64,000 nt of DNA from an uncultured Flaviramulus sp. (GTDB taxonomy: Bacteria; Bacteroidota; Bacteroidia; Flavobacteriales; Flavobacteriaceae): positions 186,001 through 250,000 of the forward strand of contig CANMUP010000002.1 in the NCBI GenBank assembly GCA_947501105.1. Direction: 5' to 3'. Below, one piece after another: positions 17,037-26,125 of this stretch. Under the pieces are notes generated by a model. The model was given only the letters and a program-made list of their open reading frames with translations. It was not told the origin of the DNA and did no database searches. The first letter of the stretch is position 1. Each line of letters opens with the position of its first letter. The translations under genes were made by a program, and so were the position numbers.

Positions 17037-17639
17037 ATGTTTTATACCATAGATATTTTAGGAACCATTGCTTTTGCTATTTCTGGCGTTTTGATTGCCA
17101 TTAATAAAAAAATGGATTTATTCGGAATCTTAATTATTGCTTTTGTAACTGCAGTAGGTGGCGGCACACTTCGAGATTTACTTATTGGAGAAACGCCAGT
17201 GAGTTGGATGAAAGACATGACATTTACGTACACAATTATAGCTTCGGCAATTTTTGCAATCATCTTTAGAAGTAAAATAAACTATTTGAGAACTTCATTA
17301 TTTTTGTTCGATACCATTGGTATTGGTTTATACACTGTAGTAGGTATAGATAAAGGAATCAATGCAGGGTTACATCCAATAATTTGCATAGCATTAGGAA
17401 CCATGACCGCCAGTTTTGGAGGCGTAATTAGAGATATTTTATGTAACGAAATACCTGTTATTTTTAGAAAAGAAATATATGCAACGGTCTGCATTCTTGG
17501 CGGAATAACATATTTTTTATTAAGCGAATTGCCAATAGAAAACAATTGGGTTTTTATAATTGCCGGGGTTGTAGTAATAGCTACCAGACTATTAGCTGTA
17601 AAATTTAAAATTGCATTACCAACTATATATAAAAACTAA
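17037..17639 (+). CDS. UPF0126 / TRIC-type membrane protein
   Basis: This 200-residue protein has seven hydrophobic segments in two homologous halves, each with the family motif: FGILIIAFVTAVGGGTLRDLLIG in the first and TMTASFGGVIRDILCNEIP in the second. The prokaryotic family resembles trimeric intracellular cation channels, and some members conduct K+ or Na+; other UPF0126 proteins have been tied to amino-acid uptake. Repeat copy B begins 8 bp after the stop. Confidence 0.92.
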   Translation: MFYTIDILGTIAFAISGVLIAINKKMDLFGILIIAFVTAVGGGTLRDLLIGETPVSWMKDMTFTYTIIASAIFAIIFRSKINYLRTSLFLFDTIGIGLYTVVGIDKGINAGLHPIICIALGTMTASFGGVIRDILCNEIPVIFRKEIYATVCILGGITYFLLSELPIENNWVFIIAGVVVIATRLLAVKFKIALPTIYKN

Positions 17640-17646
17640 TTTATTC

Positions 17647-17740
17647 GGGCGTTACTTTTTGAAAAAAAACAAAAAGTCGGGCTTTTCGCTATATCTTTTT
17701 CTCGTACCTTAAAAAAGGATGCCGCTGCAATCCCTAACGC
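17647..17740 (+). repeat. dispersed intergenic repeat, copy B
   Basis: This copy begins GGGCGTTAC and ends CAATCCCTAACGC. The first variable hairpin here is ACTTTTTG...CAAAAAGT, different in sequence from copies A and D but at the same position and still paired. The constant part CGGGCTTTTCGCTATATC follows. Confidence 0.85.
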
Positions 17741-17754
17741 AAAACCGTTTCAAC

Positions 17755-17786
17755 GTAAAAGCCATGCTATTTTGCATGGCTTTTAC
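17755..17786. terminator. bidirectional terminator
   Basis: GTAAAAGCCATGC and GCATGGCTTTTAC form a 13-bp stem with a 6-nt loop between the converging TRIC-like gene and the M3 peptidase gene. Confidence 0.82.
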
Positions 17787-17810
17787 TTATTATATTTAGT
17801 GTTCTAATTT

Positions 17811-19970
17811 CTAATTATTTGGTACAGGAAACCCTCTATCTCTTAATAAAGCTTCTATTTTAGCATCACGACCTCTAAACTTTCTAAACGCTTCCGCAGG
17901 ATCCATAGAGTTTCTAGGTGCAAATAAATACTTTACCAATTTATCTGCTATATCTTTATCATAAAAACCACCTGGAGCTTCTTTAAAAGCTTCAGAGGCA
18001 TCACTTGTTAAAACATCAGCCCACATATAACCATAATATGCCGTAGCATAACCTTCGCCAGAAAAAACATGCCCGAAATGTGGCGTTCTATGTCGCATTG
18101 GTAATTCTTTAGGCATTTTTAATTCTGTTAATGTTTCACGTTCAAATTTATCAATATCAATATCTGTTGGATCTGCTAAGTGTAGCTTCATATCCATAAT
18201 AGCAGATGCTAAATACTCAGTAGTTCCAAAGCCTTGATTAAAAGTAGATGCTTTTTTAATTTTTGCCACTAAATCTGCAGGAATTGGCTCTCCTGTTTTA
18301 TAATGCACTAAAAATTGATTAATTACTTCGTCTGTAGATAACCAACGTTCTAACAACTGACTTTGAAATTCGGTGTAATCTCTAACACCGCCATTCAAAG
18401 TAGGATATTTTACATTAGATGAAAAGAAATGTAAAGCGTGTCCAAACTCATGAAAAAACGTATTGGCATCGTCCCAAGAGACTAAAACAGCTTCTCCTGG
18501 GGCAGCTTTTACAAAGTTTGAATTATTTGAAGCTAACACATTTGTTTTTCCATCATACGTGGTATGACTTCTATAAGTTGTTGCCCAAGCTCCCGAACGT
18601 TTTCCTTCGCGAGCAAACGGGTCTAAATACCACAAGCCAATGTGTGCTCCAGAATCTTTATCGGTTACTTCCCAAACATTAACATCTGGATGAAATACTG
18701 GTACACTACCTTCTTTTACAGGTGTAAATTTATAATTAAATAAACGTCCAGCTGTGTAAAATAATGCTTGAGTTAATTTATCTAATTGCAAGTATTGTTT
18801 AACTTCATCACTATCTAAATCGTATTTCTTTTTACGCACTTTTTCAGCGTAATATCTGTAATCCCAAGGTTCAATAGTAATATTATCTCCATTTACATTT
18901 GCTACGGCTTGCATATCTGCTACTTCTTCAGCAACACGACCAATGGCAGCTGGCCAAACAGCATCCATTAAAGCCATAGCATTTTCTGGATTTTTAGCCA
19001 TACGATCTTGTAACCTCCAATCTGCATAATTGTCGTAACCCAATAATCCTACGCGTTCTTTACGTAGTTTTAAAATTTTGGCTATGATTTCGTTATTATC
19101 ATACTCATCTCCATTATCACCACGAGAATAGTAGTTTGTCCATACTTTTTTACGAAGCTCACGCTCTGTAGAATAAGTTAAAAACGGATCCATTGAAGAA
19201 CGACTGTTGGTAATAGCATATTTACCGTCTTGTCCTTTATCAATTGCAATTTTAGCTGCAGATTTTCTAAAACCTTCACTTAAACCATCTAGTTGATCTT
19301 TGGATAAATAGGTCACATAGTTTTCTTCGTCATGAAGTACGTTGTTAGAAAAATCGTTGTAAAAACTTGATAGTTCTTTATTTATTTCGGCGTAACGTTT
19401 CTTTTTTTCTGCATCAAGATTGGCGCCATTCATTTCAAAGCGCTTGTAAATTAAGTCAACAACACGTTGTTGGTCTGCTTCTAAAGGTGTTTTTTGCGAA
19501 GCATTATAAACCGTTTTTATACGTTTGAATAGGTTTTCGTTTTGAGATATTTTTGATCTGTATTCTGATAGTTTAGGTGTTAACTCACCTCTGACTTCCC
19601 TAAATTCAGGAGAACTCATATTACTACTTAAAATTCCGTAATACGTAAATACTCTATTTAATTCTTCACCAGAGCGCTCCATTTCTGCAATAGTGTTTTC
19701 AAAAGTTGGAGGTTCGGTATTATTTGCAATGGCGTCAATATCTTTTAAGCTTAACTCCATACCAACTTCAATAGCTTCTTTAATGTCTTCAACTTTCATT
19801 TTATCGAAAGCAGGAACACCTTCATACAATCCAGTCCATTCTTGAAGTAATGTGTTGTCATTCATAGATAATGCGTCTTTTTTTGAGTCTGTTTTGGTAT
19901 CATCTTTACAGCCAACAATTGAAAGTAATAAGCAAAAAACCAAAGGTTTAATCAGTGTTTTAGTATTCAT
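17811..19970 (-). CDS. M3 family metallopeptidase (peptidyl-dipeptidase Dcp-like) lipoprotein
   Basis: This 719-residue protein opens with a lipoprotein signal (lipobox LSIVGC, Cys21). The catalytic zinc site is HEFGH at residues 507-511, with the third ligand Glu534 in DYTEFQSQ, and the late motif GHVFSGEGYATAYYGYMWADVL is present. This is the M3 (Dcp/oligopeptidase A) pattern at full family length plus signal. As a lipoprotein it should degrade oligopeptides in the periplasm or at the outer membrane, releasing dipeptides if it is a Dcp. It stands alone. Confidence 0.92.
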   Translation of the reverse strand: MNTKTLIKPLVFCLLLSIVGCKDDTKTDSKKDALSMNDNTLLQEWTGLYEGVPAFDKMKVEDIKEAIEVGMELSLKDIDAIANNTEPPTFENTIAEMERSGEELNRVFTYYGILSSNMSSPEFREVRGELTPKLSEYRSKISQNENLFKRIKTVYNASQKTPLEADQQRVVDLIYKRFEMNGANLDAEKKKRYAEINKELSSFYNDFSNNVLHDEENYVTYLSKDQLDGLSEGFRKSAAKIAIDKGQDGKYAITNSRSSMDPFLTYSTERELRKKVWTNYYSRGDNGDEYDNNEIIAKILKLRKERVGLLGYDNYADWRLQDRMAKNPENAMALMDAVWPAAIGRVAEEVADMQAVANVNGDNITIEPWDYRYYAEKVRKKKYDLDSDEVKQYLQLDKLTQALFYTAGRLFNYKFTPVKEGSVPVFHPDVNVWEVTDKDSGAHIGLWYLDPFAREGKRSGAWATTYRSHTTYDGKTNVLASNNSNFVKAAPGEAVLVSWDDANTFFHEFGHALHFFSSNVKYPTLNGGVRDYTEFQSQLLERWLSTDEVINQFLVHYKTGEPIPADLVAKIKKASTFNQGFGTTEYLASAIMDMKLHLADPTDIDIDKFERETLTELKMPKELPMRHRTPHFGHVFSGEGYATAYYGYMWADVLTSDASEAFKEAPGGFYDKDIADKLVKYLFAPRNSMDPAEAFRKFRGRDAKIEALLRDRGFPVPNN

Positions 19971-20102
19971 TTTTAGTTTGAGTTTTTAAAGTTTTGTAAG
20001 GTATAGAATTAACTTATATTTTTTTATAATATTAAGTTAAAAAGGAAGTGTGATCTCTCAAAAAGAATGAATGTTAGTAATAGTTTTTATATGTAGTTTT
20101 GA

Positions 20103-20807
20103 TTAATCTATAATCTCCACATTACGGATGTAGATATTCTTTAATGGCCAATCGGCTTCATCGGTTTCAACAGCGGCAATTTTATCAACAACATCCATAC
20201 CTTTAATAACTTTACCAAAAACAGTGTAATCGCCATCTAAAAAATGTGCCCCGCCACGTTGTTGTACTATAAAAAATTCAAAAGGTGACGCTAATTTATG
20301 CGGATTATCAATTTCTCCACTTGGCATTGATATAACACCTCTATTGTGTTTAAATCCACGTTTCGTGTCAGTTGGTAATAAGTATCTTCCAATGTTAACT
20401 CGTTTTCTTCCAGTTTTTCTGTCGTCACTATTTCCAGCTTGTACTATAAAGTTATCAATTGCACGATAAAACTGAGTATCATTAAAATACTTTTGTTTCG
20501 TTAAGAAAATAAAATTTGAACGATGAAACTTAGTTTCATTAAATAATAAGATATCAATAGTTCCAAAATCTGTAGTAATACGTACTTTATTTTCTTTATT
20601 TTGCTTATCGTATTCTAAAAAGAATGACATTACATTTTTGGAATTTAGCTTGGGGAACTCACGTTCGTCTTCTGCTGTAACAACAGTTGTAGCCTCTTTT
20701 TTTGTAGAAGTCGTCTCGGAAGTTATAGGATTATCTTTCTTTTTGGATTGTTTATCTTCACAATTCAAAAAAAGTAAAAAAAGTAAAAAGAATAATTTAA
20801 AACGCAT
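20103..20807 (-). CDS. cyclophilin-type peptidyl-prolyl isomerase lipoprotein
   Basis: This 234-residue protein has a lipobox (LLFLNC, Cys16), a low-complexity Lys/Thr linker and a cyclophilin domain (residues 75-232): FYRAIDNFIVQAGN, RGVISMPSGEIDNPHKLASPFEFFIVQQRGGAHFLDGDYTVFGKVIKGMDVVDKIA. It should catalyse proline isomerisation during folding of exported proteins. The catalytic Arg is present in FYRAI, where His-Arg is more usual. It is divergent from the esterase gene by 43 bp. A second cyclophilin lipoprotein lies at 46.8 kb. Confidence 0.88.
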   Translation of the reverse strand: MRFKLFFLLFLLFLNCEDKQSKKKDNPITSETTSTKKEATTVVTAEDEREFPKLNSKNVMSFFLEYDKQNKENKVRITTDFGTIDILLFNETKFHRSNFIFLTKQKYFNDTQFYRAIDNFIVQAGNSDDRKTGRKRVNIGRYLLPTDTKRGFKHNRGVISMPSGEIDNPHKLASPFEFFIVQQRGGAHFLDGDYTVFGKVIKGMDVVDKIAAVETDEADWPLKNIYIRNVEIID

Positions 20808-20850
20808 TTAAATAATTTTTAATCGATATCAAAAATAAATAATTCAGTTT

Positions 20851-21723
20851 ATGTTTTATGTATCTATCAATAGAAAACAATTCATTTTTATAATTATTAC
20901 TGTCTTTTTCGCATTACAAAATTTTGCTCAAACTATGGAAACCATAAATCTATGGACAAATCAAGTGCCTAATGAAATAAATGAAAAGCACGATGCTGTT
21001 CAAACTTCTGATACTAGTAATAATGTTATTAGGTTAACAGATGTTACAAACCCTATCTTAGAAGTCTATAAACCAGATGATGCAAATAATAATGGAGCAA
21101 GTGTTATTGTTTGTCCAGGTGGAGGGTATCAAATTTTAGCAATTGATTTAGAAGGCTATGAAATTGCAAAATGGTTGAATACATTAGGGTTTACAGCATT
21201 TGTATTGCAATATAGAGTTCCAGAAAACCGTCTTGGTGCTTTAAATGATGTGCAAAGAGCCATTAGAATTGTAAGAAGTAAAGCAAAAGATTTTAATTAT
21301 AATCCAGAAAAAATAGGAGTCTTAGGCTTTTCAGCAGGTGGAAGTTTGTCTGCAAGGGCAGCTACTAATTTTAATAATGAAACTTATAAGAAATCAGATA
21401 AAATTGATGAAAAATCATGTAGACCAAACTTTGCAGTTCTCATTTACCCAGCTTATTTAAATTCAGGTAAAAATAATACCATTTCACCTGAATTATCCAT
21501 TACAGACCAAACGCCACCTATGTTTATATTTGCAACCACAGATGATCCTTATTCAAACAAAGGGTCGTTGGTTTTATCAAATGTTCTTATGGAAGCTAAA
21601 AGACCAGTTGAATTACACGTAATGTCATCTGGTGGGCATGGATATGGCTTAAGAAAAGGAAACATAGCTGCCGAAACATGGCCAAATTTAGCCGAAAAAT
21701 GGCTAAAAAACATCATTAGATAG
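20851..21723 (+). CDS. secreted alpha/beta hydrolase (esterase)
   Basis: This 290-residue protein has a signal peptide (to about FALQNFAQ), then an alpha/beta-hydrolase of the BD-FAE or acetyl-xylan-esterase-like group: oxyanion motif CPGGGYQ, nucleophile elbow GFSAGG, acid in the DDPYSNKGS region and His in SSGGHGYG. It lies 58 bp upstream of a sulfatase on the same strand, suggesting joint removal of ester decorations (acetyl and sulfate) from a marine polysaccharide. The substrate is inference. Confidence 0.85.
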   Translation: MFYVSINRKQFIFIIITVFFALQNFAQTMETINLWTNQVPNEINEKHDAVQTSDTSNNVIRLTDVTNPILEVYKPDDANNNGASVIVCPGGGYQILAIDLEGYEIAKWLNTLGFTAFVLQYRVPENRLGALNDVQRAIRIVRSKAKDFNYNPEKIGVLGFSAGGSLSARAATNFNNETYKKSDKIDEKSCRPNFAVLIYPAYLNSGKNNTISPELSITDQTPPMFIFATTDDPYSNKGSLVLSNVLMEAKRPVELHVMSSGGHGYGLRKGNIAAETWPNLAEKWLKNIIR

Positions 21724-21781
21724 ATACTTTCATTAGAATGAATTTTAGACTTTTTTCAATATACATTTCAAAAATAAAAAG

Positions 21782-23296
21782 ATGAAGAGTCAAACTTTAA
21801 AGCAAATCTTTGTTTGGTCAACAGTTGTATTACTTTTTAGCTGTTCTCAGCAAAAAAAAGAAACAATAAAACCTAATATTCTATTTATTTTATCTGAAGA
21901 TATGAGTATCGATTTAGGATGTTATGGAATGGATGCTGTAAAAACACCTGTACTAGATAAACTGGCTTCTAGCGGGATTCAATTTATGAATGTATACGGA
22001 AATAATTCAATTTGTTCTCCTAGCAGATCTAACATGATAACTGGTGTGCATCAAAATATTATTAATGCACAGCATCATAGATCAAACAGAAACATTCCTT
22101 TAGCTAAACCTTATAAACCTATAACGGCATATCTAAAAGATGCAGGTTATACCTGTATTATTGGTAACAAAATTGTTAGAGGGTCTGGAAGTAAAATAGA
22201 TGTAAATTTTAAACATAAAAAATTAGGAAAATGGAATGGTGTAGACAATTTTGGTTTGTTTGATAAGCAGAATGAATTTAATAGAGAGGATCAACCTTTT
22301 TTTTCTCAAGTAACTCTTAATGTTACACACAGAGGAGACTGGTGGAATGATATAAGAAAAAAATCTAAACACAAAATAAACCCTTCCGATATTAAATTAC
22401 CTCCGCATTATGCAGATACACCAGTAATTCGAGAAGATTGGGCAAAATACCTCGATCAGATTGAATATATGGATTATGAAGTTGGATTATTGTTAGACGA
22501 TTTAGATAAAAAAGATATGCGAGATAATACCATTACTATTTTTATAGCAGATAATGGACGATGTAATATTAGAGGTAAAGGTTATTTATATGAACCAGGA
22601 TTACATTTGCCTTTAATAGTAAATTGGCCTGCAGGAATAACTGGAGGTAAAAAAGACACTCGACTAGTGGCCTCAATAGATGTTGCAGCTACAATTTTAG
22701 ATGTAGCCGGAATAAAGTTGCCAGATTATATGACTTCAAGATCTATTATTAAAAAAGACAATAATCCAAGGGAATATATTTATTCTGCTAGAGATTTATG
22801 GGATGAAGTCCTCGAGCAATCTAGAGCTATTACAACCAAAAAGTATAGATATATCAAAAATAATATTATCAATCAATCTCATGATGCACATCAAGCGTAT
22901 TTGGAATTTCATAGACCAGCTGTACATATTATGCGAGATTTAAATGAAAAGGGAGAATTAACGAATCTTCAAAAACATTTTTTTAAAGAAAATAAAGATT
23001 CTGAGGAATTATACGATATTGTTAACGATCCTTTTGAGATGAATAACTTAATAAATAATCCTGAATATAAAGATGTTGTTAATGAATTGAGAGGATTTTA
23101 TCAAGATTGGAATACTAAAAATCATGATTATGGGTTAAACGCTATTGATTGGAAAAATGCTCCGCCACCTAATGCACCAGAAGTTATAGAATGGCTCAAA
23201 AAAGAAAAACCAGAAGTTTTAGCGCAAATGAAAGAAGGGATTGAGCCTGGGTTTGGAAAAATAATGAAAGAATACAGGAACCAAAAAAAACAGTAA
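21782..23296 (+). CDS. sulfatase, Cys-type, lipoprotein
   Basis: This 504-residue sulfatase has a lipobox (LLFSC, Cys21) and the formylglycine site CSPSRSN with Cys78. The metal site residues appear as LSEDMS (with Glu-Asp in place of the usual Asp-Asp) and ADNGRCN. The C-terminal part has the typical LYDIVNDPFEMNNLINNPEY. The sequence resembles heparan N-sulfatase-type (S1_8-like) enzymes, but the subclass is a guess. The Cys must be converted to formylglycine by a maturase encoded outside the window. It is probably co-transcribed with the upstream esterase. Confidence 0.9.
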   Translation: MKSQTLKQIFVWSTVVLLFSCSQQKKETIKPNILFILSEDMSIDLGCYGMDAVKTPVLDKLASSGIQFMNVYGNNSICSPSRSNMITGVHQNIINAQHHRSNRNIPLAKPYKPITAYLKDAGYTCIIGNKIVRGSGSKIDVNFKHKKLGKWNGVDNFGLFDKQNEFNREDQPFFSQVTLNVTHRGDWWNDIRKKSKHKINPSDIKLPPHYADTPVIREDWAKYLDQIEYMDYEVGLLLDDLDKKDMRDNTITIFIADNGRCNIRGKGYLYEPGLHLPLIVNWPAGITGGKKDTRLVASIDVAATILDVAGIKLPDYMTSRSIIKKDNNPREYIYSARDLWDEVLEQSRAITTKKYRYIKNNIINQSHDAHQAYLEFHRPAVHIMRDLNEKGELTNLQKHFFKENKDSEELYDIVNDPFEMNNLINNPEYKDVVNELRGFYQDWNTKNHDYGLNAIDWKNAPPPNAPEVIEWLKKEKPEVLAQMKEGIEPGFGKIMKEYRNQKKQ

Positions 23297-23324
23297 TTTT
23301 AAATAAAGCAATACTTTCTTTTAA

Positions 23325-23966
23325 ATGAATTTTAAAGATTTTTTAGCAGCTATTTCTGAAATAGAAAATATACCACTACCAGCTGAGGTATCTCACTTTA
23401 AAATGGTGCCACCGTTTCGTCAGGAATTGTTACGACGCCAAAAAAAAGCTATTAAAGATGCTAAAAAAGCGGGTGTTTTAGCCTTGTTTTACCCAGATGA
23501 TAGCCAAAAAACAACACTGGTTTTAATTTTAAGAAAAACCTATAATGGCGTACACTCAGCTCAGGTAGGATTCCCTGGAGGGAAGTTGGAAGACCAAGAT
23601 AAATCGTTACAAGATGCTGCGGTTAGAGAAACATTTGAAGAAGTAGGTGTTCCAATTCAAGACATTAAGATTGTTAAACAATTATCAGAAGTTTACATAC
23701 CTCCAAGTAATTTTCATGTACAGCCATTTATTGGAATTTCTCAAAATAGACCAAAGTTTGTTAAACAAGATGATGAGGTAGAAGCTATAATAGAGGTTGA
23801 ATTACAACATTTTTTAGATGATAATCAACTCGTTACAAAAACTGTTTCAACATCGTATAGTATTGATGTTGAGGTGCCAGCTTTTAAGTTAAATAATTTT
23901 GTCGTTTGGGGCGCAACAGCTATGATGCTTAGCGAAATCAAAGACATGTTAAAACAAATGCTATAG
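23325..23966 (+). CDS. Nudix hydrolase, CoA pyrophosphatase-like
   Basis: This 213-residue protein has the CoA-type Nudix pattern: ILRKTYNGVHSAQVGFPGGKLE followed by the Nudix box ending AAVRETFEEVGV. The GQ/FPGGK block before the box is the UPF0035 feature that marks CoA pyrophosphatases; here Ala-Gln-Val-Gly replaces the common Gly-Gln-Ile-Ser/Ala. The enzyme should cleave CoA or its derivatives to phosphopantetheine and 3',5'-ADP in the cytoplasm. It lies 28 bp after the sulfatase and 52 bp before an acyltransferase gene. Confidence 0.9.
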   Translation: MNFKDFLAAISEIENIPLPAEVSHFKMVPPFRQELLRRQKKAIKDAKKAGVLALFYPDDSQKTTLVLILRKTYNGVHSAQVGFPGGKLEDQDKSLQDAAVRETFEEVGVPIQDIKIVKQLSEVYIPPSNFHVQPFIGISQNRPKFVKQDDEVEAIIEVELQHFLDDNQLVTKTVSTSYSIDVEVPAFKLNNFVVWGATAMMLSEIKDMLKQML

Positions 23967-24018
23967 TTTACAAGATTTATTACATTTGTTGCAACTAACC
24001 AATTTTGACGCGTGATTT

Positions 24019-24816
24019 ATGGGATTATTTAAAAAAAATCCATTCGGACATATCCTTTTTGTAAAAAAATGGCTCATAAGAATTCTTGGAGTTATGACTC
24101 ACAGGCGCTTTCGCGGATTTAATGAGTTACAAATAGAAGGCTCGGAAATTATAAAAACCTTGCCTGATACAAATGTACTATTCATTTCAAATCATCAAAC
24201 CTATTTTGCCGATGTAGTATCTATGTTTCATGTATTTAATGCTAGTTTAAGCGGACGTTCTGATTCCATAAAAAATGTAGGTTATTTATGGAACCCGAAA
24301 CTTAATATATATTATGTAGCCGCAAAAGAAACCATGAAATCAGGATTACTGCCAAAAATATTAGCCTATGTAGGTTCAATTAGTATAGAGCGTACTTGGA
24401 GATCTGAAGGAAAGGATGTGAATCGTCAAGTGAAAATGAGCGATATTTCTAGTATAGGAAAAGCTTTAGATGACGGTTGGGTTATTACCTTTCCGCAAGG
24501 CACAACTACGCCTTTTAAGCCTATCCGTAAAGGAACAGCTCATATAATTAAACGTTATAAACCTGTTGTGGTACCCATAGTTATTGATGGGTTTAGACGC
24601 TCATTTGATAAAAAGGGACTCCGCATAAAAAAGAAAAATATACTACAAACTTTTGAAATTAAAGAGCCTTTAGAGATTGATTACGATAATGAAACTACTG
24701 ATGATATTGTAAAAAGAATTGAATATGCTATAGAGCAACACCCGTCTTTTTTAAAAGTAATTCCTCAAAAAGAGTTAGAAGCTCAAGAAGAATTGAATAA
24801 AAAACGCGAGTGGTAG
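24019..24816 (+). CDS. 1-acyl-glycerol-phosphate acyltransferase family protein (PlsC-like)
   Basis: This 265-residue protein has the PlsC-like order of blocks: SNHQTYFADV (catalytic His), then SISIERTWRSEG, then TFPQGTTTPFKPIRKGTAHI and a final VVPIVIDGF. Two signature positions are atypical: His and Asp are separated by five residues rather than four, and the usual FPEGT is FPQGT. It should acylate lysophosphatidic acid or an amino-lipid precursor at the inner membrane; the altered motif suggests a specialised acceptor. It lies 4 bp before a DUF418 gene. Confidence 0.85.
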   Translation: MGLFKKNPFGHILFVKKWLIRILGVMTHRRFRGFNELQIEGSEIIKTLPDTNVLFISNHQTYFADVVSMFHVFNASLSGRSDSIKNVGYLWNPKLNIYYVAAKETMKSGLLPKILAYVGSISIERTWRSEGKDVNRQVKMSDISSIGKALDDGWVITFPQGTTTPFKPIRKGTAHIIKRYKPVVVPIVIDGFRRSFDKKGLRIKKKNILQTFEIKEPLEIDYDNETTDDIVKRIEYAIEQHPSFLKVIPQKELEAQEELNKKREW

Positions 24817-24820
24817 TTTA

Positions 24821-25996
24821 ATGGATTCAACTAAAGATATTAATAGAATACATGTAGTTGATGCTTTGCGAGGTTTGGCTATTGTTTCAATAATGTTACT
24901 TCATAACCTCGAACATTTTGATGTGTATTTTTTGCCTGAAAATTTCCCAGATTGGTTAGTGAAATTAGATAAAATGGTTTGGGATAGTTCTTTTTTTATA
25001 TTTGCAGGAAAGTCTTATGCTATGTTTGCATTACTTTTTGGATTAACATTCTTTATTCAAACAGATAATCAAGCTAAAAGAGGTACGGATTTTAGACCAA
25101 TTTTTGCATGGAGACTCATTTTGTTATTAGTTTTCGGGATTATAAACTCTGCGTTCTATCAAGGTGATATACTTACTATATATGCTGTGATAGGGTTTTT
25201 ACTTATTCCTTTTGCTCGTTTAAATAATAAAATAGTTTTAGGTATTGCAGTTATTTTATTATTGCAACCTATTGAATTTGTTAGTTTAATACAGGCTATC
25301 CAAAACCCTGATGCAGTTATTGGAAACCCCGAATCTTGGACTTATTTTGGTAAAATGGATGAATATATAAAAGACGGATCGTTCATTAACACTATTAAAG
25401 GGAACTTAACTAATGGTAAAATAGCTGTGCTAAAATGGAGTAACGAAAATGGACGTTTTTTGCATATTTTATCATTATTCATGTTTGGTATGCTAGCAGG
25501 CAGAAAAAAACTTTTCAGGCCATCTGTTGAGAGTAATAAGTTTTGGTTAAAAGCATTAATTATTTCAAGTATAGCCTTTGTTATTTTGTATATTTTTCAA
25601 AAAAATATAGATAATATATTTATTAGTAAAGCAATTCGTCGCTCGGTGACAACTATTGAAACCTCTTGGATGAATCTTTCATTTATGGTTGTTTTAATCT
25701 CTGGTTTTGTTCTTTTATTTCAAAATAAAATCTGGAACAAAATTTTAAGAGTTTTATCACCAATTGGAAAAATGAGTCTTTCTAATTATATATTACAATC
25801 TATTATTGGTTCTACTCTATATTATGGATTTGGATTTGGTCTTTATAAGTATACAGGAGCAACTTATAGTCTTTTAATAAGTATTGTACTTTCAATTTTA
25901 ATTGGATATTTTTCTTATTGGTGGATGAAAAATAATAAGCGCGGTCCTTTAGAAACGATTTGGCATAAAGCAACTTGGATGTTTTCAAAGAAATAA
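24821..25996 (+). CDS. DUF418 domain membrane protein
   Basis: This 391-residue protein has about ten membrane helices. The start RIHVVDALRGLAIVSIMLLHN and the C-terminal DUF418 block (SPIGKMSLSNYILQSIIGSTLYYGFGFGLY) identify the family, which resembles acyltransferase-3 membrane proteins. The function is unknown. It is 4 bp downstream of the PlsC-like gene, so a lipid-related role is possible. Confidence 0.85.
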   Translation: MDSTKDINRIHVVDALRGLAIVSIMLLHNLEHFDVYFLPENFPDWLVKLDKMVWDSSFFIFAGKSYAMFALLFGLTFFIQTDNQAKRGTDFRPIFAWRLILLLVFGIINSAFYQGDILTIYAVIGFLLIPFARLNNKIVLGIAVILLLQPIEFVSLIQAIQNPDAVIGNPESWTYFGKMDEYIKDGSFINTIKGNLTNGKIAVLKWSNENGRFLHILSLFMFGMLAGRKKLFRPSVESNKFWLKALIISSIAFVILYIFQKNIDNIFISKAIRRSVTTIETSWMNLSFMVVLISGFVLLFQNKIWNKILRVLSPIGKMSLSNYILQSIIGSTLYYGFGFGLYKYTGATYSLLISIVLSILIGYFSYWWMKNNKRGPLETIWHKATWMFSKK

Positions 25997-26125
25997 TAAA
26001 AAGAGCTTTAAGTTAATTATTTTTTTAAATAGCAATCCGTTAATAACTCCTAATAATTCTACTTTAAAAAGCCTTCGTAAATCCTTATTTTGCAACTTCT
26101 TTAAGAAAATAGAAACATTAAATCA

